A stretch of DNA of 64,000 nt, taken from contig NC_089453.1 of the NCBI RefSeq assembly GCF_026210795.1, positions 1,738,501 through 1,802,500 of the forward strand, in the 5' to 3' direction. Below, piece by piece: positions 48,727 through 60,307 of this stretch. Below the pieces are notes generated by a model, which searched no databases, had not been told where the DNA came from, and saw only the letters and a program-made list of their open reading frames with translations. Position numbers and translations under genes: made by a program. The first letter of the stretch is position 1; each line of letters starts with the position of its first letter. The stretch comes from Rhizophagus irregularis. Its lineage: Eukaryota; Glomeromycota; Glomeromycetes; Glomerales; Glomeraceae.

Positions 48727-49543
48727 CTTACGTTCATTTTGTTGGAATAAATACGAAAATTATGTCGTAGAATTGTTTCTCAATATTTGGGACCACCTTT
48801 AGACATTCGCCGGCCACAAATTTAAAATTCCTAAACATCCGAAGAGATTAGAACTTGATATATCATATCCAGAATATGGTTTTGATTGAAGTGCAATGTC
48901 CTCAACATGAAGAATACATCGAATTCTTCCGCGAAGAATTGGATTGCCAAGATATATATAGTTAATTCGAGAGTCATTCATTATTTATTCGACTATACAG
49001 TAACTTTATTTCATCCGGAATTACACGAAAAATCGAATAAAAAAAACTCTGATATACATCACAATTTAGAAACCAAACAAATTATTGTTTATATACAAAG
49101 CAAAGTTTTTACCACATAAGATTTTCATTTTACTGAGCCATATTAACCAACATTAACTCCATCGATATCTGGATATAAAAAATGGTCGACAGTTAATACA
49201 TGCAGTATCAGAAATAACTTTAGCTAATAGTGTTAAACCTTCCAAAGTTTTCGAAAATTATGAACGAAAAAATGTATTAGTTTGCAAGTTCAGAAGTTGC
49301 TTCCAATCAGTCAATCACGATATCTATCGACAAAAACGATCATTCGTGAGGGTGCAACTATGCTGAAGTTTTCGCGTCTGTTCCAAGCATTGGCGGTGAA
49401 GTTATGAGTCAGTGGATATCTTGATAGCCATCAGCCTCAATCATTTTTTATTAAGAAAAATTATATTTTACGAACATCACAAGGGAACTTTATTATTATC
49501 AAGGAAAAACAGGCCAGTTAAGTGATGATTAGTTCTTTAAAAT
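48727..49543 (+). pseudogene. Decayed coding region of unknown family
   Basis: Coding-like segments in several frames follow each other: NKYENYVVELFLNIWDHL (about 48747), FKIPKHPKRLELDISYPEYG (about 48818), the 77-codon frame 48886-49119, and LDIKNGRQLIHAVSEITLAN continuing to VFENYERKNVLVCKF (about 49155-49365). Stops and frame changes separate them, and no consistent splice sites join them. The composition differs from the flanking A/T runs. The family is not recognised. Confidence 0.4.
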
Positions 49544-49868
49544 CGAGAGTTGAAATGTATGACATGTTTCCAAGAGAGGGAGTACGCGGATCCTAGACCA
49601 TATAATGCGAGTCCCTGCGTCATATTATTTCTTTGCTCTCTCAGGCTTCTTACAAATTTCTACAATTAACTTGTTTCTATTTATATCTCTAACTATAAAA
49701 TCTTATTCGCACCCGTAGATTTTGTTATGAGTACGTAATAATCATTGCGTAATAGTGAACTCGATTTCTCAAGATTAATCAAAATTAGTCATTTTGAGTC
49801 CATTTTATTTATATTTTTTTTTTTATTTTTTTAACTCATGATGAACTTACTAATTTATTGATTGCACA

Positions 49869-50297
49869 ATGATTCGTCTTTTACCACGCTTTTTTCGCAG
49901 AATCTCATCACCTAATGCTATTAATGTTCGCAAAACCTCAACTACTACATCCAATGATTCCACATATGGTAGATTAAAAGAATTGTATAAAGAACATAAT
50001 GAAAAAGAAAAGGAAACTATTGAGACACTGATTGATACCATCAAAAGAAATAAGGATTATACTTTAGTAAGTACATCCCTTATAAAACTATATAAATTTG
50101 CTTTATTAAAATAAAATTAACATATCTTGTATTAATTTATTAAGTATAGTATTATTGAAAGTCGCATTAGAGTGGCAGAAAAGAAGATTATTTATGTTAT
50201 CATTGGTGCATTTGTTCTTAATTGGTTGAATTCACGTTCTGGCAAATGTACTAAACAACATGCTACTTTGGATGAGGACCGCACTAAAAGCAAGTGA
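49869..50297 (+). CDS. Small predicted mitochondrial single-pass membrane protein, 116 aa
   Basis: Two exons, 49869-50066 and 50145-50297, joined in phase 0 by a 78-nt GT-AG intron. The N-terminus MIRLLPRFFRRISSPNAINV is an Arg-rich, acid-free amphipathic presequence typical of mitochondrial import. It is followed by a charged helical part (LKELYKEHNEKEKETIETLI) and one membrane segment, KKIIYVIIGAFVLNWL, then a short polar tail. It probably sits in the inner mitochondrial membrane. I recognise no family; the size and layout resemble accessory subunits or assembly factors, but that is only an analogy. The acceptor at 50143-50144 was chosen because it alone keeps the frame; the AG six bases later would not. 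Confidence 0.65.
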
Positions 50298-52380
50298 ATT
50301 TAAACAATATGCTACATTACTTCAAAGAAATGGTTTAATTAGTTTTGATTTCTTTACTTTATTATTTACATGATAGTGTAGTTGAAGAAAATCTTTAAAT
50401 TCATTATACGTTCCAATTCTAGAGATTTCTTTGTTTATTTGCTAATGTTCTAAATGTATAGCTAAAAAAATAAATTTTGATTTTATCATGTATATGTGAT
50501 GTGAATGAACAATTTCATAAAAATAAGGGTAGTGGTATTTATTTTATTGCCTTAAGTTATGATCATTTAAAATCGAAACTCTGTTAAATAATATATTATG
50601 CTAAATTTTATGGCAGTAATAAAACTGCATTTATAATAATCACAATTTTCTTGTAAACATCAAATATTATAAAAGTTAAGAATAGTAAGAATATATAATA
50701 AAATGCATTCTTCATTAAGACGAATAATTTCAAATCCATCTCTTAAAATCAGGGGCGTGTAGGATAAGAAATTTTTAAAATCTTTTTAATTCTGGCTGAA
50801 ATTAACATAAACTTTGTTTCTATAGTATAAATACTGTATATTTTTATACTTCTATAAAAATAAAAAAATAAAACAATTTTGTAATAAATTTTATTATTAT
50901 TTTTTTGTTAGTTTAATTATTAATATAATAATATTAATATAAATGATAAAATAGTTAAAAAAAAAATAAATAAGAATAAAATAAACTATATAGTTTTTTG
51001 ATTAATTAAAAGAATTAATTAAAAATTTTTAAATTTTAATATTAATTAAAATTAAACTTATTTTTTAAATTACTTTTTTTAATAATGAATATTGCAATAT
51101 TCTTATTTTTAAGTTTTAAAAGAATATATATATATATGTAAAATTTAAATAATTATATAATTATTTTTTTTTATTATTTTGTAATTAACTAATAATATTT
51201 ATCTGTTATACTAATTATGCATATATATTATATAATATAAAAAATTATATATTTATATAAAAATTAACTGGTAATTAATTAAAATTTACCTAAAATTATC
51301 TTTCTTAAATGGTAATTATTTTATTTTATTAAATATATTTTATGATATTAAAATTCAAAATTTTATCATTTTTTAATAATTATATAAAAATAAACTTAAC
51401 TAGTAGTATATATTTGCATTTAAAAAAAATATTATATTTAAATAATTAAAATACAATAAAACTTTTAAATTCAAAATTTTCTTTTTAAATTTAAAGTACT
51501 TTTTATTTTTTAAAAATTAGAAATAATAAGAAATATACAGTATTTGCTAATAATTAATTAATATTATATAATAATTATATATAAATGTATTTATAAAAAA
51601 TTATAAAAATATCTTATTATAATGAATTAAATATATTGTTTAATTCATTATAATAAGATATTTTTATAATTTTTTCTTAAATTTTTTATTTATTTATTTA
51701 TTTATATTGAATTTTTAATATTTTATAATATTAATATATTTAATTTTATATTACATACAATTTATATATATATAAAATTTATTCCATTTTTATTTTTTCA
51801 AAAATTTTTTTTTATAAATAATAAAAACTCTATTTAATAAAAAATTATTAATTAATTAAATTAAAAAGTTATTAATAAATTATAATTAATATATATATTA
51901 TTAATAATTAAAATTATTAAAATTATTAAAATTATTAAAATTTATTTTATTTATTAATTTTTTTATTGAATTGGTTCAAATTAGCTTAATTATTATTTTA
52001 AGCTAATTTTCTAAGTTTTTTTAAATTAAACTTGTTAAATTTAAATTTTTTTAAACTGATTTAAGCTAATTTATTAAATATGCCAATATGGCTTAATTTT
52101 TTTTTTTTTTAAAAAAAAATATTTTAAACAATACTTTTTAAAAAAAGGAAATTTTATAAAACTAGCTAATATATAACTAACAAAATATTTTTTTACTTTA
52201 AAACTTTTGTTTTTTAATAAAGTTTCTAATTAATATATTCAGTTTTTGCAAAAAATTAAAATTTAAATTTAAAAGTTGGTATAATACAAAAAATTTGATA
52301 AAAAGATTAAGATCATTAGAATTTTTTAGATATAAATATTTTTTTTAGTAAAAGCATCTTTCTAGTCACCTTCATAAATA
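50298..52380. other. Extremely AT-rich block
   Basis: From about 50840 to 52330 the sequence is almost only A and T, built of runs such as ttaattaaaattaaa. It has no coding capacity and almost no G or C. It is more extreme than any other part of the window and contains the hairpin listed next. Confidence 0.8.
51595..51675. repeat. Perfect 37-bp-arm hairpin with 7-nt loop
   Basis: Arms 51595-51631 and 51639-51675 are exact reverse complements, including the only G/C positions (atcttattataatgaatt facing aattcattataataagat), separated by tatattg. On either strand the RNA would form an uninterrupted 37-bp stem. Spontaneous occurrence is possible in AT-only DNA, but perfect pairing over this length implies a recent origin or selection. 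Confidence 0.9.
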
Positions 52381-52913
52381 TCAAAAGGACAGGTATACTT
52401 TCTTTTCTTTAATTATAATGGTAAAAATGGATAAGATTAACAGGAAAAGATTCTGATGATTAAATAAAACTATTTTTAATATAGTATACTTATATATATA
52501 TATATAATTAATACTATTTAGTAATTCAATATTTTTTATTTGATAGCTCTTAATAAAATAATATATAAGGTATGTTGTATCACCTGATTGCAGTAGCGAG
52601 GAACTGTCATCAAACCTTAAAATCCTGCTTTCCATTATTTTTACACATAGCCGCTTGGCTCTTTTTTTATATTTCATACTCACATTAAAGAATTTGCTTT
52701 AAATTTTTGTACAAGATTTTATGACGATTAAATTCTTAAATTAATCGTCACATAATATTTATTTATATTTATGCATGGTGTACAATTAAGCCTTCTTAGA
52801 CGTGGAGTATAGTATTACGAAAATATGCGAACCTACTACCTACTATAATACTATTATGTAATATATAGCAAAAACTATTGTATGTGTCAAATACTATTAC
52901 AATTGTTATAATA

Positions 52914-53075
52914 CAGTTCACCCTCTCTATAGCGAATTTTTTACGTGAATAACTTGATATAATGAGGAAAAGTTCAGGTACAGATTTTTATATATAATAA
53001 AATGACCCTCAATATAATGAATTTCTCACTATAACGAATTTTAATCTCCAGCTCATGGATAGTGAGGGTGAACTG
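52914..53075. mobile_element. Pogo/Tigger-like MITE, 162 bp
   Basis: The ends are cagttcaccctctctatagc and, inverted, a gggtgaactg terminus, flanked by TA on both sides (52912-52913 and 53076-53077). The CAGTT...CCTC...TATA(A/G)CGAA end sequence and TA target duplication are typical of the pogo/Fot1 branch of Tc1/mariner. The interior repeats ataatga and ataacga motifs and codes for nothing. Confidence 0.85.
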
Positions 53076-53077
53076 TA

Positions 53078-53701
53078 CACTTAATACACTATAATTGAAA
53101 ATTGTAATACCTCATATTTATTAAGCTTGAACCGCGTTTTTAACAAATATAAAAATATAACTATGAGTATATATCATCTATGGCAAATACTTAATTTTGT
53201 TTACGAAGAGGATGTTATTTATGAAGAGGATCTTAATGTTGCAGAGGTAATATAACACGCTCTCAAATTATCTGTTTATACTATTTGTATATGTATTTAT
53301 AAAATACGAGTTAGAAGCTAAGATCCGTATAATAGAATTGGCTAACATTGAAAAAGAATGTGAAAAAAATTATAATTTATTATAATGGCACGGAATGCTT
53401 TTTTAAAAATTTTTATTTTAATAAAAGGTCGTACTATTGAAATATTGTATACAGTTTATTATTGGTGTAACGTATTCAACACCTGTTTTAGCACTGTACT
53501 GGGACCAGACTCCATCTCACCTGCTACAATAGACTGTGCGACTGAAAAAAATTTCAACATTCCAAACGAGGCTAAAAACGAAAATCATTGATGTATTGCG
53601 CAATTGAAAGATCTTTATTTTTTTTGATTACATCATAACATTGATCAACAAATATAACAGTTATACTAAAAACACTAAGCTATAAGTTATTTTTTTTTTT
53701 A
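53078..53701. other. Intergenic, 3' side of the P-type ATPase
   Basis: A 68-codon plus-strand frame at 53385-53591 opposes the ATPase 3' end and has no recognised domain. The region near 53480-53580 is less AT-rich than its surroundings. No repeat or RNA gene seen. Confidence 0.4.
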
Positions 53702-56700
53702 CTAGATCGAATATACGGTTTCATGCAAATCTAATGCTAATTTTTCATGATTTAGTTTTTTAGGATACCACTTTCTCAGGTTAAGTACTCTAATGCAGGT
53801 ATAAATTAAAATTAATACGCCAAATCCAGCTGGTATTAACAGGAACTTTGGATTAAGCGTATGACTTGTTAAAAATGCAATATTAAGCGGTGGAATATAT
53901 ACAACACATATAGCAAATGTAAAACCAAGAAATACTCCAATAAAATTACGAGGGTTTGTGAACATAAATTTGCCAAACGGGAGCCGATGTTGAGCTTTAC
54001 AGGCAAATAGATTAAACACTTGTTGAATCATAATAGATAAATATACGATAGATTCTGCTTCAGCGGCTGCTCTTATTTGATCCTCCTTAGTTATCTCCTG
54101 ATTATAAACATTCACGTAAGACTCCGCATTTGAAGTGAAATAATTTTTTTCAGATGCTAAAGTTTGCATATTTCGTGCATCGTATGGAGTAATACCATTA
54201 TAATTTAATACGGCGAAGTATGCAACAATACAGCCGATAGATTCTATAATACCAACTTCTAAATATGCCCAGCTGAGAATGGTACCGTCAACTAACACTT
54301 CCCCTTCAGTACCCTTTAATAGTTTTAGCCACCATCTTGCCGTAAAAGGTTTTTTTAGCGAACGTAAAAATAATGAGATTTTGGAAGGAGTTACAGGTTG
54401 ACCAGTTTCCAGGTCAGCGATAGATGGTGTACGGTTAAGAGCATTGAGACGTAAACGTTCTACTGATTTAGGAGTGACAGGTTTTCTAGGGTGTATTTTC
54501 ATAAGATCCTTTTTGCTTTCTGGTTGGTCCCAAGCATATGAAAGAACTACAAATAATTCATAACCTAAATCCGTTATCAACACAAGAAGTGGTGACAGAG
54601 GTAATGGGAGTGGTACAGTTATATATAACAATGAAACTACAACTTCAGGAGTTATATGAGATAGCGTGTATTGGATTGACTTTTTAAGATTTGTAAAAAT
54701 GAGGCGACCTTCTGCAATACCCTTTACTACAGATGCAAAGTTATCATCAATTAAAATCATAGATGCTGCCTCCTTGGAAACATCAGATCCGGATTTATTC
54801 ATGGAAATCCCTAAATCTGCTTTCTTTAAAGCAGGCGAATCGTTCACACCATCGCCAGTTACTCCAACAATATGACCCATGGATTGTGCACGTTTGACAA
54901 TATCAAGTTTATGACGAGGAGAAGTACGCGCAAATATAATTTCTTGTTTAGAAAAGATTTTATCCCAATCTTCTTCGCTTAAAGAATCTATTTCTTCACC
55001 ATGAATAACAATGGCATGATATTCATTATCTCCAATTGATTCAATAGGTCTATCAGATTTTTTAGCAATGATTGATTTGGTATCTGATGTCATTATATTA
55101 GTTCTGCGAGCAATAGATTCAGCGGTTAAGGGATGATCGCCTGTCACCATAATTACCCGAATACCGGCTTCACGACAAATTCCAATAGCTTCACGAACAC
55201 CATGTTTTGGAGGATCTTCTAATGAACATAATCCAATAAAACAATAACCTCCCAACGGATAATTATTTTTTTCTTTTTCGAATTTAAAGTTTTCAGGATA
55301 TTGTTCACTTGATAATAATAATTGTGCAAGAGCCAAAACTCTATGTCCTTTTGAAGCCATATATTCATATGCCTCATCGTATTTTTTTCTATGTTCATCG
55401 GCTAAAAGTATAACATCTTTCCCTGATAATATTGTAGAGCAAAGATTTAGTACTCGTTCAGGTGCTCCTTTAATGTATAAAGTTAACTCTCCATTATCAT
55501 GCTTCTTTTTGTGAATTGTTAATGCCCATTTTGTTTCAGAGTTGAAAGGAATTTCAAAAATTTTTGGATAGTTATTGACAAGGACGTCATAATCATTTAC
55601 GTTTTGAGCTGCAAAGCGTAATAACCCAGTTTCGGTGGCGTCACCAAAAATTTCACGTTCAGAAAATGGAATGTCGGTACGATTAAACTTAACTCGGGAG
55701 CATAATGAAGCTATATGAATGATCTCTTGGATACCGGGTGCATTTGGATCAAAAGGAAGAGCATTCTCAGATTGTGCGTTTTGATGTAAGGAATATACAT
55801 TTAAGGAAGACCAAATATGAGCCACAGTCATTTTGTTTCGAGTTAAAGTACCAGTTTTATCTGTAGCTAAAAGAGTAATTGCTCCTAGTGTTTCGACAGC
55901 CTCAAGATCCTTGACAAGAACATTTTGTGCTGCCATTCTTTTTGCTGCTATAGTTAAAAGAATAGTGACAGTTGCCGGCAACCCTTGAGGAACCCATGCA
56001 ACAAGTATAGCTATAGCAAAACTCAAATTGAGAGCGAAATTGTTAACTATCGCAAAACTAGCACCAAAAAAAATTATAGCACATAAAGTGGCAATCACTG
56101 TTATGATTTTTACAAATTTATTAGTTTCTTGTGCTAAAGGAGATACATTCTTTCCTTCTCTTGTAGTAAGACCGGCAACTTGGCCCAATACGGTAGAATC
56201 GCCAGTTCTGATAACAATGCCATAACCTTCACCCGATACAACAATTGTACCGCTAAAGCAAAGATTAGAAGCCTCCAATGGGTTCTTATTGGTGCTTGTT
56301 GTCTTTACCCTTTCTTGTGGTTCCGATTCACCAGTAAGGGTTGAATTATCTACTTTCATATCGACTGCGGTGAACATGAACAAATCGGCAGGAACTTTAT
56401 CTCCCATCTTAACAAAAACTATGTCACCAGGAACCAAATTAGATGCTTCGATTTGTAAGAGTTTACTTTCCCTAAGAACATGACATTTTTGTGGAATCAT
56501 ATGCAAAAATGATTCTAAAATTGAGGCAGATTTCTTCATCTGATAATATTGTATATAAGCATTTAAAAAAGCTACGCCAAATAAAATAGCTCCAAGGTAA
56601 GTCTGTGAAAAATGAAATTAAATATTATTTACAGATTTTAAAAATAAAAACATTATTAATTATTTAATAAATAACATACATTAGATTGATTATTCTTATA

Positions 56701-57150
56701 ATCAATAGCGAGTACAATGAGCGTAAAAGCACCCGAAATCATTAATAATATATTAAATAAATTACTTAAGCACTCAAGGTATTTCAAAAATGGATGTTTC
56801 TTGGGAGGAGGTGTGAGAACATTTGGACCATCTTTCATTAATTTTTCAACTTCTTTCGTACTCAGCCCTCGCGACTCCGCAGGTTTATAGGTATCAATAT
56901 CAACGCGATATCGCTTGGCAATTTCTTCGGGTTTATACAAATGTTCATCCTATATTGTGTTACCTACACGATTAATAAATAAATCATAAAATTAAAAACA
57001 TGCTTTGATATTTACAATGTCTATATTTTTCTCGCTTCCGTTATATTCTTCCTTTTCGTCATTTAACTCCGTAGAGAAACGTTTCTTGCTGATAGAATTT
57101 TTTTCGAAATTTTCAGCTTTTATCTGATCACTTTCTATTTTTTCTGACAT
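53702..57150 (-). CDS. Type II P-type cation ATPase, Na,K-ATPase-like (IIC / fungal ACU group)
   Basis: Exons 57150-57016, 56949-56680 and 56602-53702 on the minus strand, phase-0 joins, give 1101 aa. It should pump cations across the plasma membrane using ATP. In order: cytoplasmic N-terminus; M1-M2 from about residue 95; A-domain TGES at 225-228; M4 motif PQGLPATVT near 340; phosphorylation site DKTGTLT with Asp383; nucleotide-binding KGAPERVL; MVTGDHPLTA; hinge TGDGVNDSPALKKADLGISM; M5-M6 PLPLSPLLVLITDLGYELFV; then M7-M10. VLVKDLEAVETLGA and the C-terminus follow Na,K-ATPase alpha rather than SERCA or ENA pumps. The M4 glutamate of PEGLL/PEGLP is Gln here, and DLGTDMVPA of Na,K-ATPase reads DLGYELFVV, so ion selectivity probably differs. 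The gene is complete; no beta-subunit gene is in the window. Confidence 0.92.
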
Positions 57151-57328
57151 AATTCAAATATTTGAAAAATATAAGTATATATTTCAGAGAGAAGAGAAAA
57201 GAATTTTTTGACGGATTTTTATATATTATGATCTTTTCATCTTTCCATTGTGCAATTTACGATTATCTTTTTTTTTTTTTTTTCTTGATAGCACCTATCC
57301 ATTAGCTTTATTAGGTATGATCTATAAA
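57151..57328. promoter_or_regulatory. Presumed 5' region of the ATPase gene
   Basis: The 180 bp upstream of the ATPase start holds a pyrimidine-rich minus-strand tract and a long T-run at about 57270-57285. No defined element is recognised. The tandem repeat begins immediately beyond it. Confidence 0.3.
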
Positions 57329-57718
57329 CTTTACAATGTATGATTTTCTACGTGGATCTTCTGAAGAATTTCGATATTACCATATAAGCGTCAGATTTCC
57401 ATCAAATAAGGTGCAAGGGGTCGATATCGATATCCAAATGAAATACATTTTATGTGCGACTTGATAAATAATTTTTTACGATTACAAAATTTGTACACAT
57501 ATCAGATATCTTTACAATGTATGATTTTCTACGTGGATCTTCTAAAGAATTTCGATATTACCATATAAGCGTCAGATTTCCATCAAATTCCGTGCAAACA
57601 GTTGAACTTACCCAGGAATATTGCACATGGTCGATATCGATATCCAAATGAAATACTTTTTATGTGCAACTTGATAAATAATTTTTTACGATTACAAAAT
57701 TGTACACATATCAGATAT
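57329..57718. repeat. Two-copy tandem duplication, period 181 bp
   Basis: Copy 1 (57329-57509) and copy 2 (57510-57718) share ctttacaatgtatgatttt through ttgtacacatatcagata with few changes. Copy 2 has about 30 extra bases after tttccatcaaat. gtcgatatcgatatcc is present in both. It lies about 180 bp upstream of the ATPase start, so it could carry duplicated regulatory sites. Confidence 0.92.
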
Positions 57719-58919
57719 TGAAATAGCGTTTTCATTATAGAAATAAATATATTAGGTTATACATACAGTATTTGACTCATCACAGTACACTATTGGGTTA
57801 CCCTAAGCTTATTAGTTAATCATTCCCATATCTGATATAAATTTTTCTTTGGAAATTTCTCTATGATGAATTCTAAGATTCCAATGCGAATTGAGAATAA
57901 TCTTCAAGATGTATATTTTATAGCATACAATCGGCTCGCTTTATAACGAACTCATATTATACTGAATTTTACAGTAACGATTTTAAAATAAAAAAAATCT
58001 CGTTATACCGAATATTAAGTGCTATATACCGTATAATAGATTTATTGGGGGAGTAGCCATTTTATCATAGCAGCGTTGCACAATTATGTTCAATTTTGAT
58101 ATGTCAATAACAAAACAAAATATGAATGTTTCCTATACATAATTTTAATTCAGATACTAATTCTAACAGTTAATATTAGATAGCAACCACACTTAAATAA
58201 GATGGATGAAATAAATGACTTGATATATATATATATTTGATAGAATCCATTTGATATTTTATTTGAAAATTTTTTAATATGATCCATTCGATAGTTTTTT
58301 TGATATGGTCCATTTGATAGTTTTTTTGATAACTGAAGGTCCATGTGAAAAAGCGAACACTACATATCTTTAAAGTCCTTATTTAAATCTCAGACTATTT
58401 TAAATCTAAATAATTAAAACCATTTTAACTTGCTACTTGAAATGTTTGATAATCGTATTAATTACCATAACAATAAATTAAATTTAATACAAAGAGAATT
58501 TTCTTTTTGGAACAATAGTTTTTTTAAGATAAATTTTTTATAAAAAGAGAAAAAGATAAATCACAAATAGGGAAACGATTTCCATTTAGAATAAACTAAA
58601 ATGGTATTATGGTTTGAAATCTAATCCATAAAAATACTAAAAAAATACGCCCAATTTCTCATTTCAAAGATATTGATTGTCAAAATTAATGCATTTCAGG
58701 TCAGAGAATTTGTCGTGTTTTAATTAACGAAGATATTTTGTGTGACATACGGTGTGTATTATACAATATACTAAACTTTTTATTGCCGAATTTTCAGGCC
58801 TGATTTCCTGTACAAAAAATTAATTTATAAGGAGAATCAACTGTATATCATCATCATGCTTATTTACGGGAACTAAAATCCAATACTGCGATTACTTTTA
58901 AAATAGGTAACATTCATAT
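57719..58919. other. Intergenic with small repeats
   Basis: At about 57930-58030 ctttataacgaactcata and ctcgttataccgaa resemble pogo-like element ends but without clean borders. At about 58277-58332 gtccattt/cgatagtttttttgat is repeated in tandem (period about 27 bp). No gene is supported. Confidence 0.45.
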
Positions 58920-59262
58920 AATCATTCAGATTTCGAAAAAAAGTATAGACCATACTGGTAAAGCTCTAAAGCTAATAACGGAATCATACCCAAATTTGAA
59001 GTATCTCAATATATCCGCTATGTGTAATATATTTCGATCAAAAAATGATATAGGTATATCTGCAATCGCAAATTCATGCCATAAATTATCGTTCTTGCTC
59101 AAGGCTCCAGCATCTTAACCTTAGCTTTTGTAAAATTACCGATATAGCTATCAAAGAGATTGCTAGATCATGCCTTAATTTAAAATATCTTGGCCTAGAG
59201 GGATGTGGTAATATTAGCAAAGAAGCTGTAGATCCAAATATCCATGTCGAGAATTTCGTGTC
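58920..59262 (+). pseudogene. F-box/LRR protein fragment, plus strand
   Basis: Leucine-rich repeats of the cysteine-containing AMN1/F-box type are readable in pieces: LITESYPNLKYLNISAMCNI, and in another frame [20 protein letters not shown] followed by [20 protein letters not shown]. Frame changes and stops separate them, and no F-box or start is seen. Such genes act as substrate adaptors of SCF ubiquitin ligases; this piece is dead. Confidence 0.75.
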
Positions 59263-59403
59263 GCCTTCTAATTTTATTAACACATTTTAGTGATTATCTT
59301 AGACAGGCCATTATTCCAATCAGAAATTAGCGTAGTCTCCCGATGACAGTGTTATGGATTTCTCTATTATTACTCAGAATATGGTGCGTTTCATCTATGC
59401 GAT

Positions 59404-59775
59404 CTAACTAGTGATCACCAGAAAAATTTTTTTGCTGTACCACAGCACATATGACATACCCTTGCGTAATAAAAAAATGCACTTTATTCTGAATTTTTTA
59501 CAAAAACTCCATGCAATTGCTGAGGAGAGTCTTTTGGAAATAATGGGAGCAAGTCCCTCTCCAGTAAAATAAAACATTTTTACTCCCCTATTGATGAATT
59601 TCTGTATTAACACACTTGGAACATCTAAAGGACCGTGGAATTTCTCAAATTTTTGGTGATATACTTTTGCAATTTTATCAGCTTCTTCTGCCATTTCTTG
59701 ATTAGTATAACCAACAATACCGAGTTGATGAGCCGCTGCTAGGATGTGATTGCCATCGATCCCTGTATTGGTATC
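59404..59775 (-). pseudogene. Partial coding sequence of unknown family
   Basis: After a possible acceptor near 59776 the minus strand reads WDTNTGIDGNHILAAAHQLG, then VGYTNQEMAEEADKIAKVYH and FYFTGEGLAPIISKRLSSAI, to a stop at 59404. The first 75 residues have well-balanced codon use and look like a conserved soluble protein; the last 25 look like read-through into non-coding DNA. I do not recognise the family. It lies between two oppositely oriented LRR fragments. Confidence 0.4.
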
Positions 59776-60034
59776 CCAAATCTAACAACAACTCATATGA
59801 ATCATCGATTACCCCAGCGTACCCTTCAAAAATGTCACGAAACGGCCGGCATTAAGAAATTAAGAAATTAACTATGTGACGAATAAGGGTGACGAATAAG
59901 TTTTTACCTACTCGAAAAAAACAGATACTTAGAAATAAGGAAGGGTGTGACGCATGTGACAAAAAACAGTCACGTGAATTTTCGTGAAGGATAAATCCAA
60001 AAACCCCTGCTGCGCCCTCGGGAATTAAAATTGA

Positions 60035-60187
60035 CTAAGCTTTTTCCCTAAAAAATGTCGCCTTTATTGTTGCTTTATTTGCATTGCCGTTAATACCGAG
60101 TTTTTCCTGAATAACTCTTATATCCTTCTTCTTATATAAAAGCACTTCATATAATTGAACTAGTGTTTCGCTTTGATCAGATTTTTT
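60035..60187 (-). pseudogene. Short coding fragment between LRR remains
   Basis: A 50-codon frame reads KSDQSETLVQLYEVLLYKKK and LGINGNANKATIKATFFREK, then a stop at 60035-60037. It is clearly coding-like, with a helical pattern, but it has no start codon and no domain I can name. It could be the tail exon of the minus-strand LRR relic or a separate scrap. Confidence 0.35.
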
Positions 60188-60307
60188 ATTATTAATATGA
60201 TTGCGTTACCAGAGGTAACCTATATTTAATGCGGAAAATTTCGAGTCCATCATCGGATGCGAAAAAAATGGGAGTAGATTTATCTTAACTAATACCTTGT
60301 TAGCTCC

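Noticed and set aside
52381-52683. 100-codon minus-strand frame beginning MSMKYKKRAKRLCVKIMESR
   Set aside because: Only the first 30 codons look non-random; the rest is Ile/Tyr-rich AT-run sequence. No domain or splice site was found.
54666-56483. Three plus-strand frames of 64-69 codons inside the ATPase
   Set aside because: Antisense shadows of a long, motif-rich coding exon.
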